64,000 nucleotides of DNA, taken from the NCBI GenBank assembly GCA_018673925.1, contig JABHBL010000102.1, positions 124,001 to 188,000 of the forward strand, written 5' to 3'. Origin of the DNA: Fidelibacterota bacterium (lineage in GTDB: Bacteria; Fidelibacterota; UBA8477; JABMPR01). The notes under the pieces are model-generated. The model had not been told where the DNA came from. It made no database searches and saw only the letters and a program-made list of their open reading frames with translations. Below, in pieces: positions 7,042-16,747 of the stretch. The position numbers were made by a program, and so were the translations under genes. Position 1 is the stretch's first letter. Each line of letters starts with the position of its first letter.

Positions 7042-9297
7042 ATGTTGAGACGTCGACTGACAATCAACGGAATCGTTCAGGGGGTGGGATTCCGCCCCTT
7101 TATTTATTCCCTGGCCAGGGATATTGGACTTGTTGGATCTGTTTATAATACCTCGGATGGTGTGAAGGTTGAAGTTCAAGGCAACCTACCACAACTCGAA
7201 CAATTTGAATCACGTTTGCACTCTGAAGCCCCCCCCCTTTCAACCATCATCTCAGTTGAAATGGAAGATATTCCAACTCGAGATGATTCTGAATTCACCA
7301 TTGTTAGTTCCCACGACAATGCTTCAGTTTCAACACTGATTTCTCCCGATGTCGCCCTGTGTGATGACTGTAAGGCAGAACTCTTCGACAATAAGGATCG
7401 TAGATACAGGTATCCATTTATCAACTGCACCAATTGTGGTCCGCGTTACACTATTATAGAAGATATACCCTATGATCGGCCCTTCACTTCAATGAAGCAC
7501 TTCCCACTCTGTGAGACCTGTCATGCTGAATATCAAAATCCTCAGGACCGACGCTTTCATGCCCAACCCAATGCTTGCCCAGCTTGTGGTCCACAGGTTT
7601 GGATCACGGATCATTCAGGTAAAAAAATCGAATCTACTGATCCTGTATCAAAAACCATTGAGCTTCTAGTCGAAGGTAAGATTTTAGCCATAAAAGGTCT
7701 TGGTGGTTTTCATCTGGCTGTAGATGCCACCAATGCGGATGCTGTTGCCCGACTAAGACTGACAAAAGGTCGTGACGAGAAACCTCTGGCTCTCATGGTG
7801 AGAGATATTGATGCAGCGCAACAGCTAGTAGATATCAACCCTGACGAAAGAGCAACCCTCCTCTCGATTCAAGCACCTATTGTGCTTTGCACTTCTAAAG
7901 AGAATACAAAAACTGCCCAAAATATTGCACCAGGCAATGATCGCCTGGGGATCATGCTCCCTTATACCCCTCTCCATCACCTTCTCCTATCAGAGAAACT
8001 GGATACTTTGGTCATGACTTCTGCGAATTTTAGTGAAGAACCAATCTGTATCGACAATGATGAAGCTCTTGATCGTCTATCTGGTCTAGCGGATTATTTC
8101 CTTCTGCATAACCGGGATATCTATTTACGAAGCGATGATTCTGTGGTAATGGAGATGTCCGGCGAGATTCGTCCCCTTCGTCGTAGTAGAGGATTCGCAC
8201 CACGTCCCCTCTTCATGCAGAAAAAGGGCCAATCCGTACTTGCCGTTGGTGGTGAACTCAAGAATGTGATTGGGCTATCCAAGGATGAAAAAATTTTTCT
8301 GAGTCAACATATTGGTGATCTCGAAAATCTGGAGGCTTTTGAGTTTTTTCAGATGACCATCGATCATATCCAACAAATTTTTGAAATTGAACCCGAACTT
8401 ATCATCCATGATCTCCATCCCGAATACCTCTCCACCAAATGGGCCAAAGATCATAGCATCCCACTCCTCGGTGTTCAGCACCACCATGCCCACTTGGCAT
8501 CCTGCATGGCAGAAAACAATCTGGATGAACCGGTTATTGGTATCATTATGGATGGGACTGGGTATGGAACTGATGGGACCATCTGGGGAGGAGAATTTCT
8601 CATTGGTGATGCAAGTGGTTTTGAGAGAAAGACTCATTTCGAGCCTATGCCCCTCCCCGGGGGAGAAGCGGCCATCAAGTCACCCTGGCGTATTGGTCTC
8701 AGCTATCTACATCACGTCTTTGGCAACAATCTGCCAAAGATACCTGCATTCAAGGATCGTGAAATCCAGCCAATCCTTAAAATGCTTGAAGCAAATATTA
8801 ATTCACCTCTCACCAGCAGTTGCGGACGATTATTTGATGCGGTTGCAGCGCTTTCTGGAGGCCGACAGGAAATAAGATATGAGGCCCAAGCAGCCATAGA
8901 ATTTATGCAGGCTGCTCGTAACGAGCTTGGGACTGATTCAAGTCTTTTCGAGTCCAGTAACATCAATGGAACAAACATTATAACAATGAACTCAATCATT
9001 GAGAATCTGGTATCCAGGATAAGGGATGGAAAAGATCAGGTCAAGTTGAGCCAGTGGTTCCATTCAAGTCTGGTTAACACATTTTCACACATGACTGATA
9101 TTTTACGAGAAGAATCTGGAATTGATCGGGTCGTTCTAAGCGGTGGGGTTTTTCAAAATCGTCTGCTTTTTGAATCACTTCTAGAGAAGCTTGAAACGGC
9201 TGGGTACAAGGTTTATACCCATAAACAAGTTCCCACTAACGATGGCGGGATTGCTTTGGGCCAGGTAATCATTGGCCAAAACTACTTGCGGAAGTAA
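7042..9297 (+). CDS. hypF: Carbamoyltransferase HypF (hydrogenase maturation)
   Basis: 751 aa, full length for HypF. Domains in order: acylphosphatase-like (INGIVQGVGFRPF, residues 6-18), paired HypF zinc fingers with CxxC motifs (CDDC, CTNC, CETC, CPAC) around residues 108-185, a YrdC-like domain, and a C-terminal Kae1-like domain with VQHHHAHLASCMAENN near residue 480. It transfers the carbamoyl group of carbamoyl phosphate to the C-terminal Cys of HypE for synthesis of the iron cyanide ligands. The gene is 17 nt after hypB. A run of eight or nine C near 7229-7237 encodes Ala-Pro-Pro and is in frame. Confidence 0.96.
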   Translation: MLRRRLTINGIVQGVGFRPFIYSLARDIGLVGSVYNTSDGVKVEVQGNLPQLEQFESRLHSEAPPLSTIISVEMEDIPTRDDSEFTIVSSHDNASVSTLISPDVALCDDCKAELFDNKDRRYRYPFINCTNCGPRYTIIEDIPYDRPFTSMKHFPLCETCHAEYQNPQDRRFHAQPNACPACGPQVWITDHSGKKIESTDPVSKTIELLVEGKILAIKGLGGFHLAVDATNADAVARLRLTKGRDEKPLALMVRDIDAAQQLVDINPDERATLLSIQAPIVLCTSKENTKTAQNIAPGNDRLGIMLPYTPLHHLLLSEKLDTLVMTSANFSEEPICIDNDEALDRLSGLADYFLLHNRDIYLRSDDSVVMEMSGEIRPLRRSRGFAPRPLFMQKKGQSVLAVGGELKNVIGLSKDEKIFLSQHIGDLENLEAFEFFQMTIDHIQQIFEIEPELIIHDLHPEYLSTKWAKDHSIPLLGVQHHHAHLASCMAENNLDEPVIGIIMDGTGYGTDGTIWGGEFLIGDASGFERKTHFEPMPLPGGEAAIKSPWRIGLSYLHHVFGNNLPKIPAFKDREIQPILKMLEANINSPLTSSCGRLFDAVAALSGGRQEIRYEAQAAIEFMQAARNELGTDSSLFESSNINGTNIITMNSIIENLVSRIRDGKDQVKLSQWFHSSLVNTFSHMTDILREESGIDRVVLSGGVFQNRLLFESLLEKLETAGYKVYTHKQVPTNDGGIALGQVIIGQNYLRK

Positions 9298-9345
9298 ATT
9301 GATAGATTAGCATAAAACCGAAAACAAGATGATAGGAAGTATATT

Positions 9346-9618
9346 ATGTGTCTGGCCATTCCTGGAAAACTACTAGAAATCTTTGACGAAAACGGTCTCA
9401 AAATGGGCAACATTGATTTTGCAGGTTCAGTAAGCAAGGCTTGTTTAGAGTATGTTCCGGAGATTGAGATAGGTCAGTATACTATCGTCCATGCTGGCTT
9501 TGCTTTGTCTGTTCTCAACGAAGAGGAAGCCAAGAACTCTTTTGATGCCTGGGATGATTTGATAGATCGTGCCAATGCTGAAGGAATTGAGATGGAAAAG
9601 CTGGAGCGTCCCGATTGA
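9346..9618 (+). CDS. hypC: Hydrogenase assembly chaperone HypC
   Basis: 90 aa beginning [12 protein letters not shown], the HypC signature. Cys2 holds the Fe(CN)2CO intermediate together with HypD. An AGGAAG ribosome site precedes the ATG. The stop overlaps the TTG start of hypD (TTGA), so the two partner proteins are translationally coupled. Confidence 0.96.
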   Translation: MCLAIPGKLLEIFDENGLKMGNIDFAGSVSKACLEYVPEIEIGQYTIVHAGFALSVLNEEEAKNSFDAWDDLIDRANAEGIEMEKLERPD

Positions 9619-10709
9619 AGTATCTCGACGAATTCCGCGATCCCGTAGTTGCCAAAAAGATTCTTAAGGAAATTCATTCTGTTACAATTCAGCCCTGGGT
9701 CATCATGGAAATCTGTGGTGGTCAAACCCACTCAATCATCCGCAATGGAATCGATCAAGTGCTTCCAAAAGACATTGAGCTTGTCCATGGACCAGGCTGC
9801 CCTGTGTGTGTCACTCCTTTGGAAATCATTGATAGAGCCATCGAAATCGCAGGTCGCTCTGATGTAATTTTCACTAGTTTTGGGGATATGCTACGGGTTC
9901 CAGGTAGTCATAAAGATCTGTTTATGGTTCGGTCCGAAGGTGGTGATGTTCGTACTGTGTTTTCCCCTCTTGAAAGCCTGAAAATAGCCCGTGAAAATCC
10001 AGATAAGGAAGTCGTCTTCTTTGCAGTAGGATTTGAAACGACTGCACCTGGTAATGCCATGGCAGTGGCTCAGGCTGCTAAAGAAGGATTAACAAATTTT
10101 AGTGAACTGGTAAGCCATGTTCTGGTTCCTCCTGCCATGGAAGCGCTCCTCTCCTCAGCTGCGAACCGAGTTCAGGGTTATCTAGCAGCTGGACATGTCT
10201 GTACTGTCATGGGCTGGGATGAATATGATCCAATTGCAAAAAAATATAAAGTACCCATCGTCATCACTGGCTTTGAGCCAATGGACGTGTTGGATGGTAT
10301 CCTGCACACGGTAAAACAACTTGAAGCTGGTACCCATAATGTCGAAAACAGATATGCCCGCATTGTTGAACAGGGTGGAAATCAGCCTGCTCAGTCTCTG
10401 ATTAAGGATGTCTTTGAAATTGCTAATCGCAAATGGCGTGGCATTGGTGAAATCCCAGCTAGCGGGTTTAAAATCCGGGAAAAATATGCCGCTTTTGATG
10501 CAGAGCTAAAATTTTCTGTCGGTGATATCCATACTGAAGAACCTGAAGCCTGCATTAGTGGGGTCATCCTTCAGGGGTTGAAAAAACCACATGACTGCCC
10601 GGCTTTTGGCAAGGAATGCACACCTCAAAATCCTCTGGGTGCCACCATGGTTTCGAGTGAAGGTGCTTGTGCGGCCTACTATAAATATCAACGCATTCTG
10701 AATGAATAA
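9615..10709 (+). CDS. hypD: Hydrogenase Fe-ligand assembly protein HypD
   Basis: 364 aa read from a TTG codon that overlaps the hypC stop. The resulting N-terminus ([10 protein letters not shown]) matches the usual HypD start, so TTG is likely genuine. Conserved motifs include [21 protein letters not shown] and GFETTAPG, and near the C-terminus Cys residues that can hold a [4Fe-4S] cluster ([20 protein letters not shown]). With HypC it forms the scaffold on which the Fe(CN)2CO group is built. It is the fifth gene of the operon. Confidence 0.95.
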   Translation: MKYLDEFRDPVVAKKILKEIHSVTIQPWVIMEICGGQTHSIIRNGIDQVLPKDIELVHGPGCPVCVTPLEIIDRAIEIAGRSDVIFTSFGDMLRVPGSHKDLFMVRSEGGDVRTVFSPLESLKIARENPDKEVVFFAVGFETTAPGNAMAVAQAAKEGLTNFSELVSHVLVPPAMEALLSSAANRVQGYLAAGHVCTVMGWDEYDPIAKKYKVPIVITGFEPMDVLDGILHTVKQLEAGTHNVENRYARIVEQGGNQPAQSLIKDVFEIANRKWRGIGEIPASGFKIREKYAAFDAELKFSVGDIHTEEPEACISGVILQGLKKPHDCPAFGKECTPQNPLGATMVSSEGACAAYYKYQRILNE

Positions 10710-10736
10710 TAATTTTCGAAAGAAGTGAATCAAACA

Positions 10737-11786
10737 ATGGATTTTCCTGAAGCTCTATCCTGCCCTGTTCCCATTCTGAGTCATGACACGGTCCAACTAG
10801 CTCATGGTGCTGGAGGGAAACTCTCCAATGAGATGATTGACAAAATCTTCCTCCCCCGCTTTATGAACAGTACTCTAGAGAAGATGGAAGATCAGGCAGT
10901 CCTTGAAAATCCTGGTGGCCGGATAGCATTTAGTACGGATACCTTTGTGGTTGACCCAATCTTTTTCCCCGGAGGGGATATTGGTGATCTTGCCATAAAT
11001 GGTACCGTCAATGATATTGCCATGAGTGGTGCCATACCTAAGTATCTGAGTGTTGGTTTTATACTGGAAGAGGGACTTCCCTTTGAAACACTGCACCGGA
11101 TTGTCCTCTCCATGGAAAAAGCAGCTAAATTAGCTGGTGTTCAGATTGTGACTGGAGATACCAAAGTTGTCAATCGTGGTAGCTGCGATAAACTGTTTAT
11201 CAATACCAGCGGTTTTGGTTTTGTACCTAATGGTGTCAACATTTCAGCCTCAAATCTTGAAGTTGGGGATAAAATCCTGTTATCAGGGACGCTTGCCGAT
11301 CATGGAATGGCCGTTATGACTACACGTGAGGGCTTATCCTTTCAGTCTACCGTGGAGAGTGATACCGCTGGATTAAATCATCTTGTCCAGGATATGCTTG
11401 CTGTAAGCACCAATATTCATGCCTTGAGGGATCCAACTCGGGGTGGACTGGCCACCTCGCTCAATGAATTTTCTTCATCCTCCCAGGTAGGGATCCAACT
11501 CTATGGGGATGCCATTCCTGTGAAGGAGAATGTGCGTGGAGCTTGTGAGATTTTGGGAATTGATCCACTCTATGTAGCTAATGAAGGCAAGTTAGTTGCA
11601 ATCGTACCTCCAGAGGTCGCAGATGAAATGCTGAATGCCATGCGTGCCAATGAACATGGAAAATCTGCTACCATCATTGGGGAAGTTACTGATAAGCATC
11701 CTGGAATCGTAGCTATGCAGACAGGTCTTGGAGCCAATCGAATCGTCGATATGCCAGTTGGTGAACAGCTCCCCCGTATTTGCTAA
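10737..11786 (+). CDS. hypE: Hydrogenase maturation dehydratase HypE
   Basis: 349 aa from ATG 10737; an in-frame GTG at 10725 is an alternative start. The PurM-like ATP-binding fold is seen in LAHGAGGKLSNEMI and FSTDTFVVDP, and in RDPTRGGLATSLNE in the second half. The chain ends in PRIC, the flexible C-terminal tail whose Cys is carbamoylated by HypF and then dehydrated to thiocyanate. It is the last gene of the hyp operon and converges on an S9 peptidase gene with a gap of 19 bp and no obvious terminator. Confidence 0.95.
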   Translation: MDFPEALSCPVPILSHDTVQLAHGAGGKLSNEMIDKIFLPRFMNSTLEKMEDQAVLENPGGRIAFSTDTFVVDPIFFPGGDIGDLAINGTVNDIAMSGAIPKYLSVGFILEEGLPFETLHRIVLSMEKAAKLAGVQIVTGDTKVVNRGSCDKLFINTSGFGFVPNGVNISASNLEVGDKILLSGTLADHGMAVMTTREGLSFQSTVESDTAGLNHLVQDMLAVSTNIHALRDPTRGGLATSLNEFSSSSQVGIQLYGDAIPVKENVRGACEILGIDPLYVANEGKLVAIVPPEVADEMLNAMRANEHGKSATIIGEVTDKHPGIVAMQTGLGANRIVDMPVGEQLPRIC

Positions 11787-11805
11787 TCCTTGTCCAACTC
11801 AAGCG

Positions 11806-13884
11806 TTAATCCATCAACATCCTATGTAAATAGGTGAATTCAATAGCTGCCATGGTAGCATATTGCTTAAGATTTGCACCTGCTGCGTGCCCACCTTCAA
11901 TATTCTCATAATACATCACGGGGTGTCCCTGCTCCTTCATCCGAGCAACCATTTTGCGTGCATGACCAGGGTGGACACGATCATCCTTAGTGGATGTAGT
12001 AAACATGGGCTTGGGATACTGCTTGTTTGGGGAGAGACGATGGTAGGGAGAATATTTTTTCAAATATGCACGTTCAACTGGATCATCTGGGTCTCCATAC
12101 TCACCCATCCAACTAGCACCAGCTAATAATTTATGATATCTCAGCATATCCAGGAGTGGGACTTGAGCCACTACCGCATTGAATAGATTTGGTCGGAGCG
12201 TAAAGACAGCTCCTACCAGGAGGCCTCCGCCACTGCCTCCCATGATACCTAGTTTTTTGGGAGTGGTTATTCCACTGCTGATTAATTGTTCGGCGATGGC
12301 AATAAAGTCATCGTAGGACTTGTGTCGATTTGTTTTCAGTGCGGCTTGATGCCAGGAGGGACCATATTCACCTCCACCTCTAATATTTGCCAGAGCAAAG
12401 ACACCACCTTTTTCCATCCAAAGTTTCCCTGTTTTCGACCAATACTGGGACTTCTCTGAGACTTCAAAACCACCGTACCCGTAAAGAAGAGTCGGATTGT
12501 TACCATCCAGAGGCACATCCTTCCTGCTCACGAGAAAGTACGGTATCTTTGTACCATCTTTACTGGTGGCAAATTTTTGATTCACCTCAAGATTTTCACT
12601 GTCATAGCGTGCAGGTGACTGGCGGATCACTATTGGATCTGCCATGGCATCCTCGAAATATCCAAGCGTGGTAGGGGTGATCAAATCATTGAAGGTATAA
12701 AAGAAATTGGCGTTTAGTGGATCTGCCCCATATATAGAAATGGTACCTCCCTGAGGGAGTCTAAGATCTTCCAGTACCCAGGTATTTTCGTTGAGGACTC
12801 CTCGCATTACCTTATCCACAACATCTTCTTGAATAGTTAGTAAAAGATGGGTGGATGAAAAAGCTACATCCATGATTGAACTTTTTGCGTTGGGGATAAA
12901 TACATCAGTTTTCGCATTGCTTGATAAATTCAGGGCTATGAGCGATCCCTTGGGGCTCCCCATCCAATCTGACCTCAAAATTGCAAAAGCCTGATCCTTC
13001 CAAACACCTTCTAAATCAGCGTCAATGGGGAGCTCTATTTTTGTTGTTCCCAAGTCATCATTGAGAAGCAATATCTCATGAGTCCAAAAATCTTGTGATT
13101 TGCTGATCAACGAATAATTATTGTCTGCAGTGAAAGTAGTCCATCCCCAAAGTCCCACATTTTCAACAGACATTCTGGTAATTTCTGGACTTGATGCCAT
13201 ATCATCACCACGTGACCACACTCTAATGCTGGCAGGATAGCCACTTGATGTCATACTCCCCTCGCCAAAATTTGTCGCCACAAAAACCTGATCCTCATTT
13301 ATCCAGGATACAGTTGATTTTTCTTCAGGGGCAAAAAAACCATCATCGATAAAGGATCTCTTCGAAATATCGAATTCGCGAACAACCACAGCATCTTTAC
13401 CCCCTCTTGAGAGTTCAATCAAGAATCGATTATAAGTTGGTGGTAATCCTGAAGTGCTCTTGTAAACCCAGTTCTCCTCTTCTGCTTCAGCTAGAGTATC
13501 TATATCGAGCAATACATCCCATTCCGGTTTGTTTTCAAGATATGCTGCCACGGGTGATCGTCGCCATATGCCTCTGATATGTACATCATCTTGCCAAAAG
13601 TTGTAAATATAGTCACCCCTGATTTGACCATAAACTATCCTGTCCTTGGCCTCATATATGGCCAGAGCTTCACTTTCAAACTGTTGAAATCGGGGATCCG
13701 ACTGCAGCTCAGTCAGGGTCACAGTATTCTGTTCCCTTACCCAATTTAGTGCGGTTTCGCCTTCTACTTCTTCAAGCCAGATATATGGGTCTGTTTCATT
13801 CATGTCTGGGATACTTTCTGATTTTGGTACGCAGGAAACTATTACCAGGGCAAAAACCCCGATAACAAATTTAATTTTTCTCAT
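11806..13884 (-). CDS. Prolyl oligopeptidase family (S9A) lipoprotein
   Basis: 692 aa. The N-terminus has a lipoprotein signal with Cys18 in VIVSC, so the protein is probably anchored in the periplasm or outer membrane. Residues after the signal (DPYIWLEEVEGETALNWVREQN) are typical of the S9A propeller N-terminus. The catalytic alpha/beta-hydrolase domain has Ser551 in MGGSGGGLLVG, with DDRVHPGHARK holding the likely Asp and EGGHAAG the His. It cleaves short peptides, usually after Pro. AAGGAG lies just before the start, and the gene follows the DksA-like gene by 15 nt, so they share a transcript. Confidence 0.93.
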   Translation of the reverse strand: MRKIKFVIGVFALVIVSCVPKSESIPDMNETDPYIWLEEVEGETALNWVREQNTVTLTELQSDPRFQQFESEALAIYEAKDRIVYGQIRGDYIYNFWQDDVHIRGIWRRSPVAAYLENKPEWDVLLDIDTLAEAEEENWVYKSTSGLPPTYNRFLIELSRGGKDAVVVREFDISKRSFIDDGFFAPEEKSTVSWINEDQVFVATNFGEGSMTSSGYPASIRVWSRGDDMASSPEITRMSVENVGLWGWTTFTADNNYSLISKSQDFWTHEILLLNDDLGTTKIELPIDADLEGVWKDQAFAILRSDWMGSPKGSLIALNLSSNAKTDVFIPNAKSSIMDVAFSSTHLLLTIQEDVVDKVMRGVLNENTWVLEDLRLPQGGTISIYGADPLNANFFYTFNDLITPTTLGYFEDAMADPIVIRQSPARYDSENLEVNQKFATSKDGTKIPYFLVSRKDVPLDGNNPTLLYGYGGFEVSEKSQYWSKTGKLWMEKGGVFALANIRGGGEYGPSWHQAALKTNRHKSYDDFIAIAEQLISSGITTPKKLGIMGGSGGGLLVGAVFTLRPNLFNAVVAQVPLLDMLRYHKLLAGASWMGEYGDPDDPVERAYLKKYSPYHRLSPNKQYPKPMFTTSTKDDRVHPGHARKMVARMKEQGHPVMYYENIEGGHAAGANLKQYATMAAIEFTYLHRMLMD

Positions 13885-13899
13885 AATAGTATCTCCTTG

Positions 13900-14229
13900 T
13901 TAGGCACAGTCCACGCATTTATCTGATTCAGGTAACATCATCAGACGACCCAGCGGGATGGGTTGTTTGCAGACTCTACAAAGACCGTAATCGTCCTTGT
14001 CAATGTAAGCCAGAGAGGCTTCGAGTTTTTGGAGTTTGACTTCAGTTTTTGATAATAGGAGCTCATTGACACTTTTGTTGTTTATGGCATCCATACGGGA
14101 TATTCGCCCGATAGCAGCATCAGGTGCGATTGGCTGAGTCATTTCCTTGAGCTCAATGACCTGTTCAGTAGCGCTCATAATTTCTGAATTAATGCGTTCA
14201 CGTATTTGTTGTTTTTCTTCGATATTCAT
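13900..14229 (-). CDS. DksA/TraR-type zinc-finger protein
   Basis: 109 aa from ATG 14229; a TTG four codons upstream is less likely. The N-terminal half is a charged helical coiled coil. The C-terminus has the DksA/TraR four-Cys finger in CRVCKQPIPLGRLMMLPES followed by CVDC. Such proteins enter the RNA-polymerase secondary channel and modulate transcription, often with ppGpp. The gene is shorter than E. coli DksA (151 aa). It lies directly upstream of the S9 peptidase on the same strand. It may be a general regulator or a stress-related paralogue. Confidence 0.85.
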   Translation of the reverse strand: MNIEEKQQIRERINSEIMSATEQVIELKEMTQPIAPDAAIGRISRMDAINNKSVNELLLSKTEVKLQKLEASLAYIDKDDYGLCRVCKQPIPLGRLMMLPESDKCVDCA

Positions 14230-14321
14230 ATACAAACCCAAGTGGAATTAATCCAAGTTTAATAAACTGCGTTATAATTGATTGTGGAGTAAGTTAATTA
14301 TTAAAGCGATTTTATAAATAG

Positions 14322-14350
14322 AAAAGGCGACGATAAAATCGTCGCCTTTC
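14322..14350 (-). terminator. Terminator of the fad operon
   Basis: GGCGACGA (14326-14333) and TCGTCGCC (14339-14346) form a perfect 8-bp stem with a 5-nt loop. On the minus strand the stem is followed by TTTTC. It lies about 50 nt past the fadN stop and before the DksA-like gene. Confidence 0.8.
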
Positions 14351-14396
14351 GTTATGAATGCATCCCCAAGAGGAAAACGGAAAATCTGAGATGCAG

Positions 14397-16745
14397 TTAG
14401 TTTCTAAGAGGTCGCCCTCGTTTCAACATGTATTCTATGCGTGCACGAGTTTTTGGTTCCCCTCCAAGTGAGACAAAGGCCTCTCGCTCTAAATCGAGGA
14501 GATACTGTTCGTCAAGGGGTCTCATGATTCCACCCTTATCCCCTCCGGTAAGTACAAAGGCTAGTTTCTCAGCGATGAGCGCATCGTGCTCTGAGATTTT
14601 CCCGGATTTCAGGAATCCCTTCACGCTACTCTTGACCGCCAATCGTCCACCTTTACCAGGCAGAAACAGATCAGTCCGCAACTCAGGTGGCTGATAGTCT
14701 TCACTCATGGATAGGACTTCTGCCTTGGCCCGTGATACACGATGATCTTGATTGACAATAATGATATCGTCTTTTGTTAGATATCCAATCGAGACAGCAT
14801 GTTTAGCTGACATAGAAACCTTGGCAAAACCAATGGCTTCGAATGCCTTCTGAGCAACCTGGAAGGCACCAGCGCGACCCTTGGAGAGACGATCCTGTGC
14901 TTTCATGATCATTCTCAGGTTACCACCAGCGCCAGGTATCAATCCTACACCGACTTCTACGAGACCGGTATACAATTCTGCTGCTGCGACAATCCGATCA
15001 CAGGCACCAATGGTTTCATATCCACCACCCAATGCCATCCAGTGTGGTGCTGCCACCACAGGAAATGGTGCAAATCGAACCTTTTGAAGAGTATCCTGCA
15101 TGGCCTTACTCATGGCATCCAGACCTTCCCAATCCTTCTCATCAATTGCACGTAACATCAATGCAAGATTAGCTCCAGCTGAGAAATGGGTCGCTTCTGA
15201 AGCGATGACCAAACCCTTGTAGTTATTCTCAGCCACCCAATCAACTGCCTGATCAAACATACCGATAATAGAGCCATCAATTGGATTGAACGTAGGTTGA
15301 AGCACTGAATGCATAGTCACGGCGGCAACCCCATCACCAAGATCAATCAAGGAAGCTGACCAATCCTTTTTGATAAGCCCACCGGTTTTCTTCACAACAT
15401 TGAAATCAACAAACAGTGGATGTGTTGGAACAGGCTGCATGGATTCGCTTGATGGATCGTAATAGGTCTTTGCCTTTCCATCAAACCCATAAAATGATGT
15501 GAATCCTTTATTGATCATTGTTTGGATCCAGGCTGGAATTTTACGGCCGTCACTCTTCATCCGTTCAGTGCATTCTAACAATCCTAGCGCATCCCAGACT
15601 TCAAAGGGTCCAAATTCCCATCCGAAACCCCATTTCATGGCATTATCAATGTTCACGATATCATCTGAGATCTCTGGCAAGCGATTGGCAGAATAAATCA
15701 ATATCCCAGCATTCAACTCCCACAGAAATTTTCCAGCAACATCGTCAATACTTACCAGACTTTTTAATTTCCCTGGGAGATAGGTTTCATTTTTAGAAAC
15801 CCTGATCGCATCATATTTCTTTTTTACGGAAGGTTCATATTCCAGGGTATCCAGATTCAGAGAAAGGATAGTCTTTTTATCTACCTTCTTGTAAAAACCT
15901 GCCTTGGTTTTTGCCCCCAACCATCCGTTATCGAGCATTGATTGCAGATAGCTCGGAATCTGGAATATATCGCGCTCTTCATCAGCCTCACCCTTGTCAT
16001 AAGCATTTTCTGCCACATGAACGAGGGTATCTAAACCAACCACATCAGCAGTTCTGAAAGTAGCTGATTTCATATGCCCGATCAACGTACCGGTCAAGGC
16101 ATCCACATCTGGAACATTCAGACGTTTTTCTCTGGCCAATTTCAGGGTCAACATCATACCGTAGACACCAATACGATTAGCAATAAAATTGGCTGTATCC
16201 TTAGCCCAGACGACACCTTTCCCCAAGTCATCTTCTAAAAATGCAGCTATATCCTGCATGGCTTCCAGATCTGTCTCTGGTCCACCTACTAATTCAACCA
16301 ACTTCATATAACGAGGTGGATTGAAAAAATGGGTAATGAAGAAGCGCTTTTTCATATCGTCAGGCAATGAAGCCGCCATATCAGCCTGAGAAAGACCCGA
16401 AGTATTACTGGTCAGAATAGCTGTAGCATTCATCTTGGGAACTATTTTCTCAAAGAGTCCCTGCTTCCAATCAAGCCGCTCGGCAATGACCTCAATAACC
16501 CAATCCACTTCACCAATCTTGTCAAGATGATCATCATAATTACAGGGTGTGATCGTCTCCAAAGTTTTGGGGTTATATACTGGACTGGGTTTCAGCTTTT
16601 TCATTCCCTCCAAGCCCTGTTCGGCCAGTTCCTGATTCATATCGAAGAGGAAAGTAGGAATTCCGGCGTTTGACAGGTGAGTCGCAATCTGTGCGCCCAT
16701 GACTCCTGCGCCCAGAACGGCTACCTTTTCTACCTTTAATGCCAT
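14397..16745 (-). CDS. fadN: Bifunctional 3-hydroxyacyl-CoA dehydrogenase / enoyl-CoA hydratase (FadN-like)
   Basis: 782 aa from ATG 16745, which lies 2 nt after the thiolase stop; a longer reading would run into the thiolase gene. The N-terminus is an NAD-binding fold (VAVLGAGVMGAQIATHLSNA). The dehydrogenase C-terminal domains follow, and the crotonase-like domain is at the C-terminus (SAGANLALML, GGGYETIGACDRIV, GLIPGAGGNL). This dehydrogenase-first order and length match B. subtilis FadN rather than E. coli FadB. It catalyses hydration of enoyl-CoA and oxidation of 3-hydroxyacyl-CoA in fatty-acid beta-oxidation. It is the last gene of the operon. Confidence 0.93.
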   Translation of the reverse strand: MALKVEKVAVLGAGVMGAQIATHLSNAGIPTFLFDMNQELAEQGLEGMKKLKPSPVYNPKTLETITPCNYDDHLDKIGEVDWVIEVIAERLDWKQGLFEKIVPKMNATAILTSNTSGLSQADMAASLPDDMKKRFFITHFFNPPRYMKLVELVGGPETDLEAMQDIAAFLEDDLGKGVVWAKDTANFIANRIGVYGMMLTLKLAREKRLNVPDVDALTGTLIGHMKSATFRTADVVGLDTLVHVAENAYDKGEADEERDIFQIPSYLQSMLDNGWLGAKTKAGFYKKVDKKTILSLNLDTLEYEPSVKKKYDAIRVSKNETYLPGKLKSLVSIDDVAGKFLWELNAGILIYSANRLPEISDDIVNIDNAMKWGFGWEFGPFEVWDALGLLECTERMKSDGRKIPAWIQTMINKGFTSFYGFDGKAKTYYDPSSESMQPVPTHPLFVDFNVVKKTGGLIKKDWSASLIDLGDGVAAVTMHSVLQPTFNPIDGSIIGMFDQAVDWVAENNYKGLVIASEATHFSAGANLALMLRAIDEKDWEGLDAMSKAMQDTLQKVRFAPFPVVAAPHWMALGGGYETIGACDRIVAAAELYTGLVEVGVGLIPGAGGNLRMIMKAQDRLSKGRAGAFQVAQKAFEAIGFAKVSMSAKHAVSIGYLTKDDIIIVNQDHRVSRAKAEVLSMSEDYQPPELRTDLFLPGKGGRLAVKSSVKGFLKSGKISEHDALIAEKLAFVLTGGDKGGIMRPLDEQYLLDLEREAFVSLGGEPKTRARIEYMLKRGRPLRN

Positions 16746-16747
16746 GA

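Noticed and set aside
8381-8875. 164-codon open frame inside hypF
   Set aside because: Same strand, different frame; the hypF frame carries the Kae1-like motifs here.
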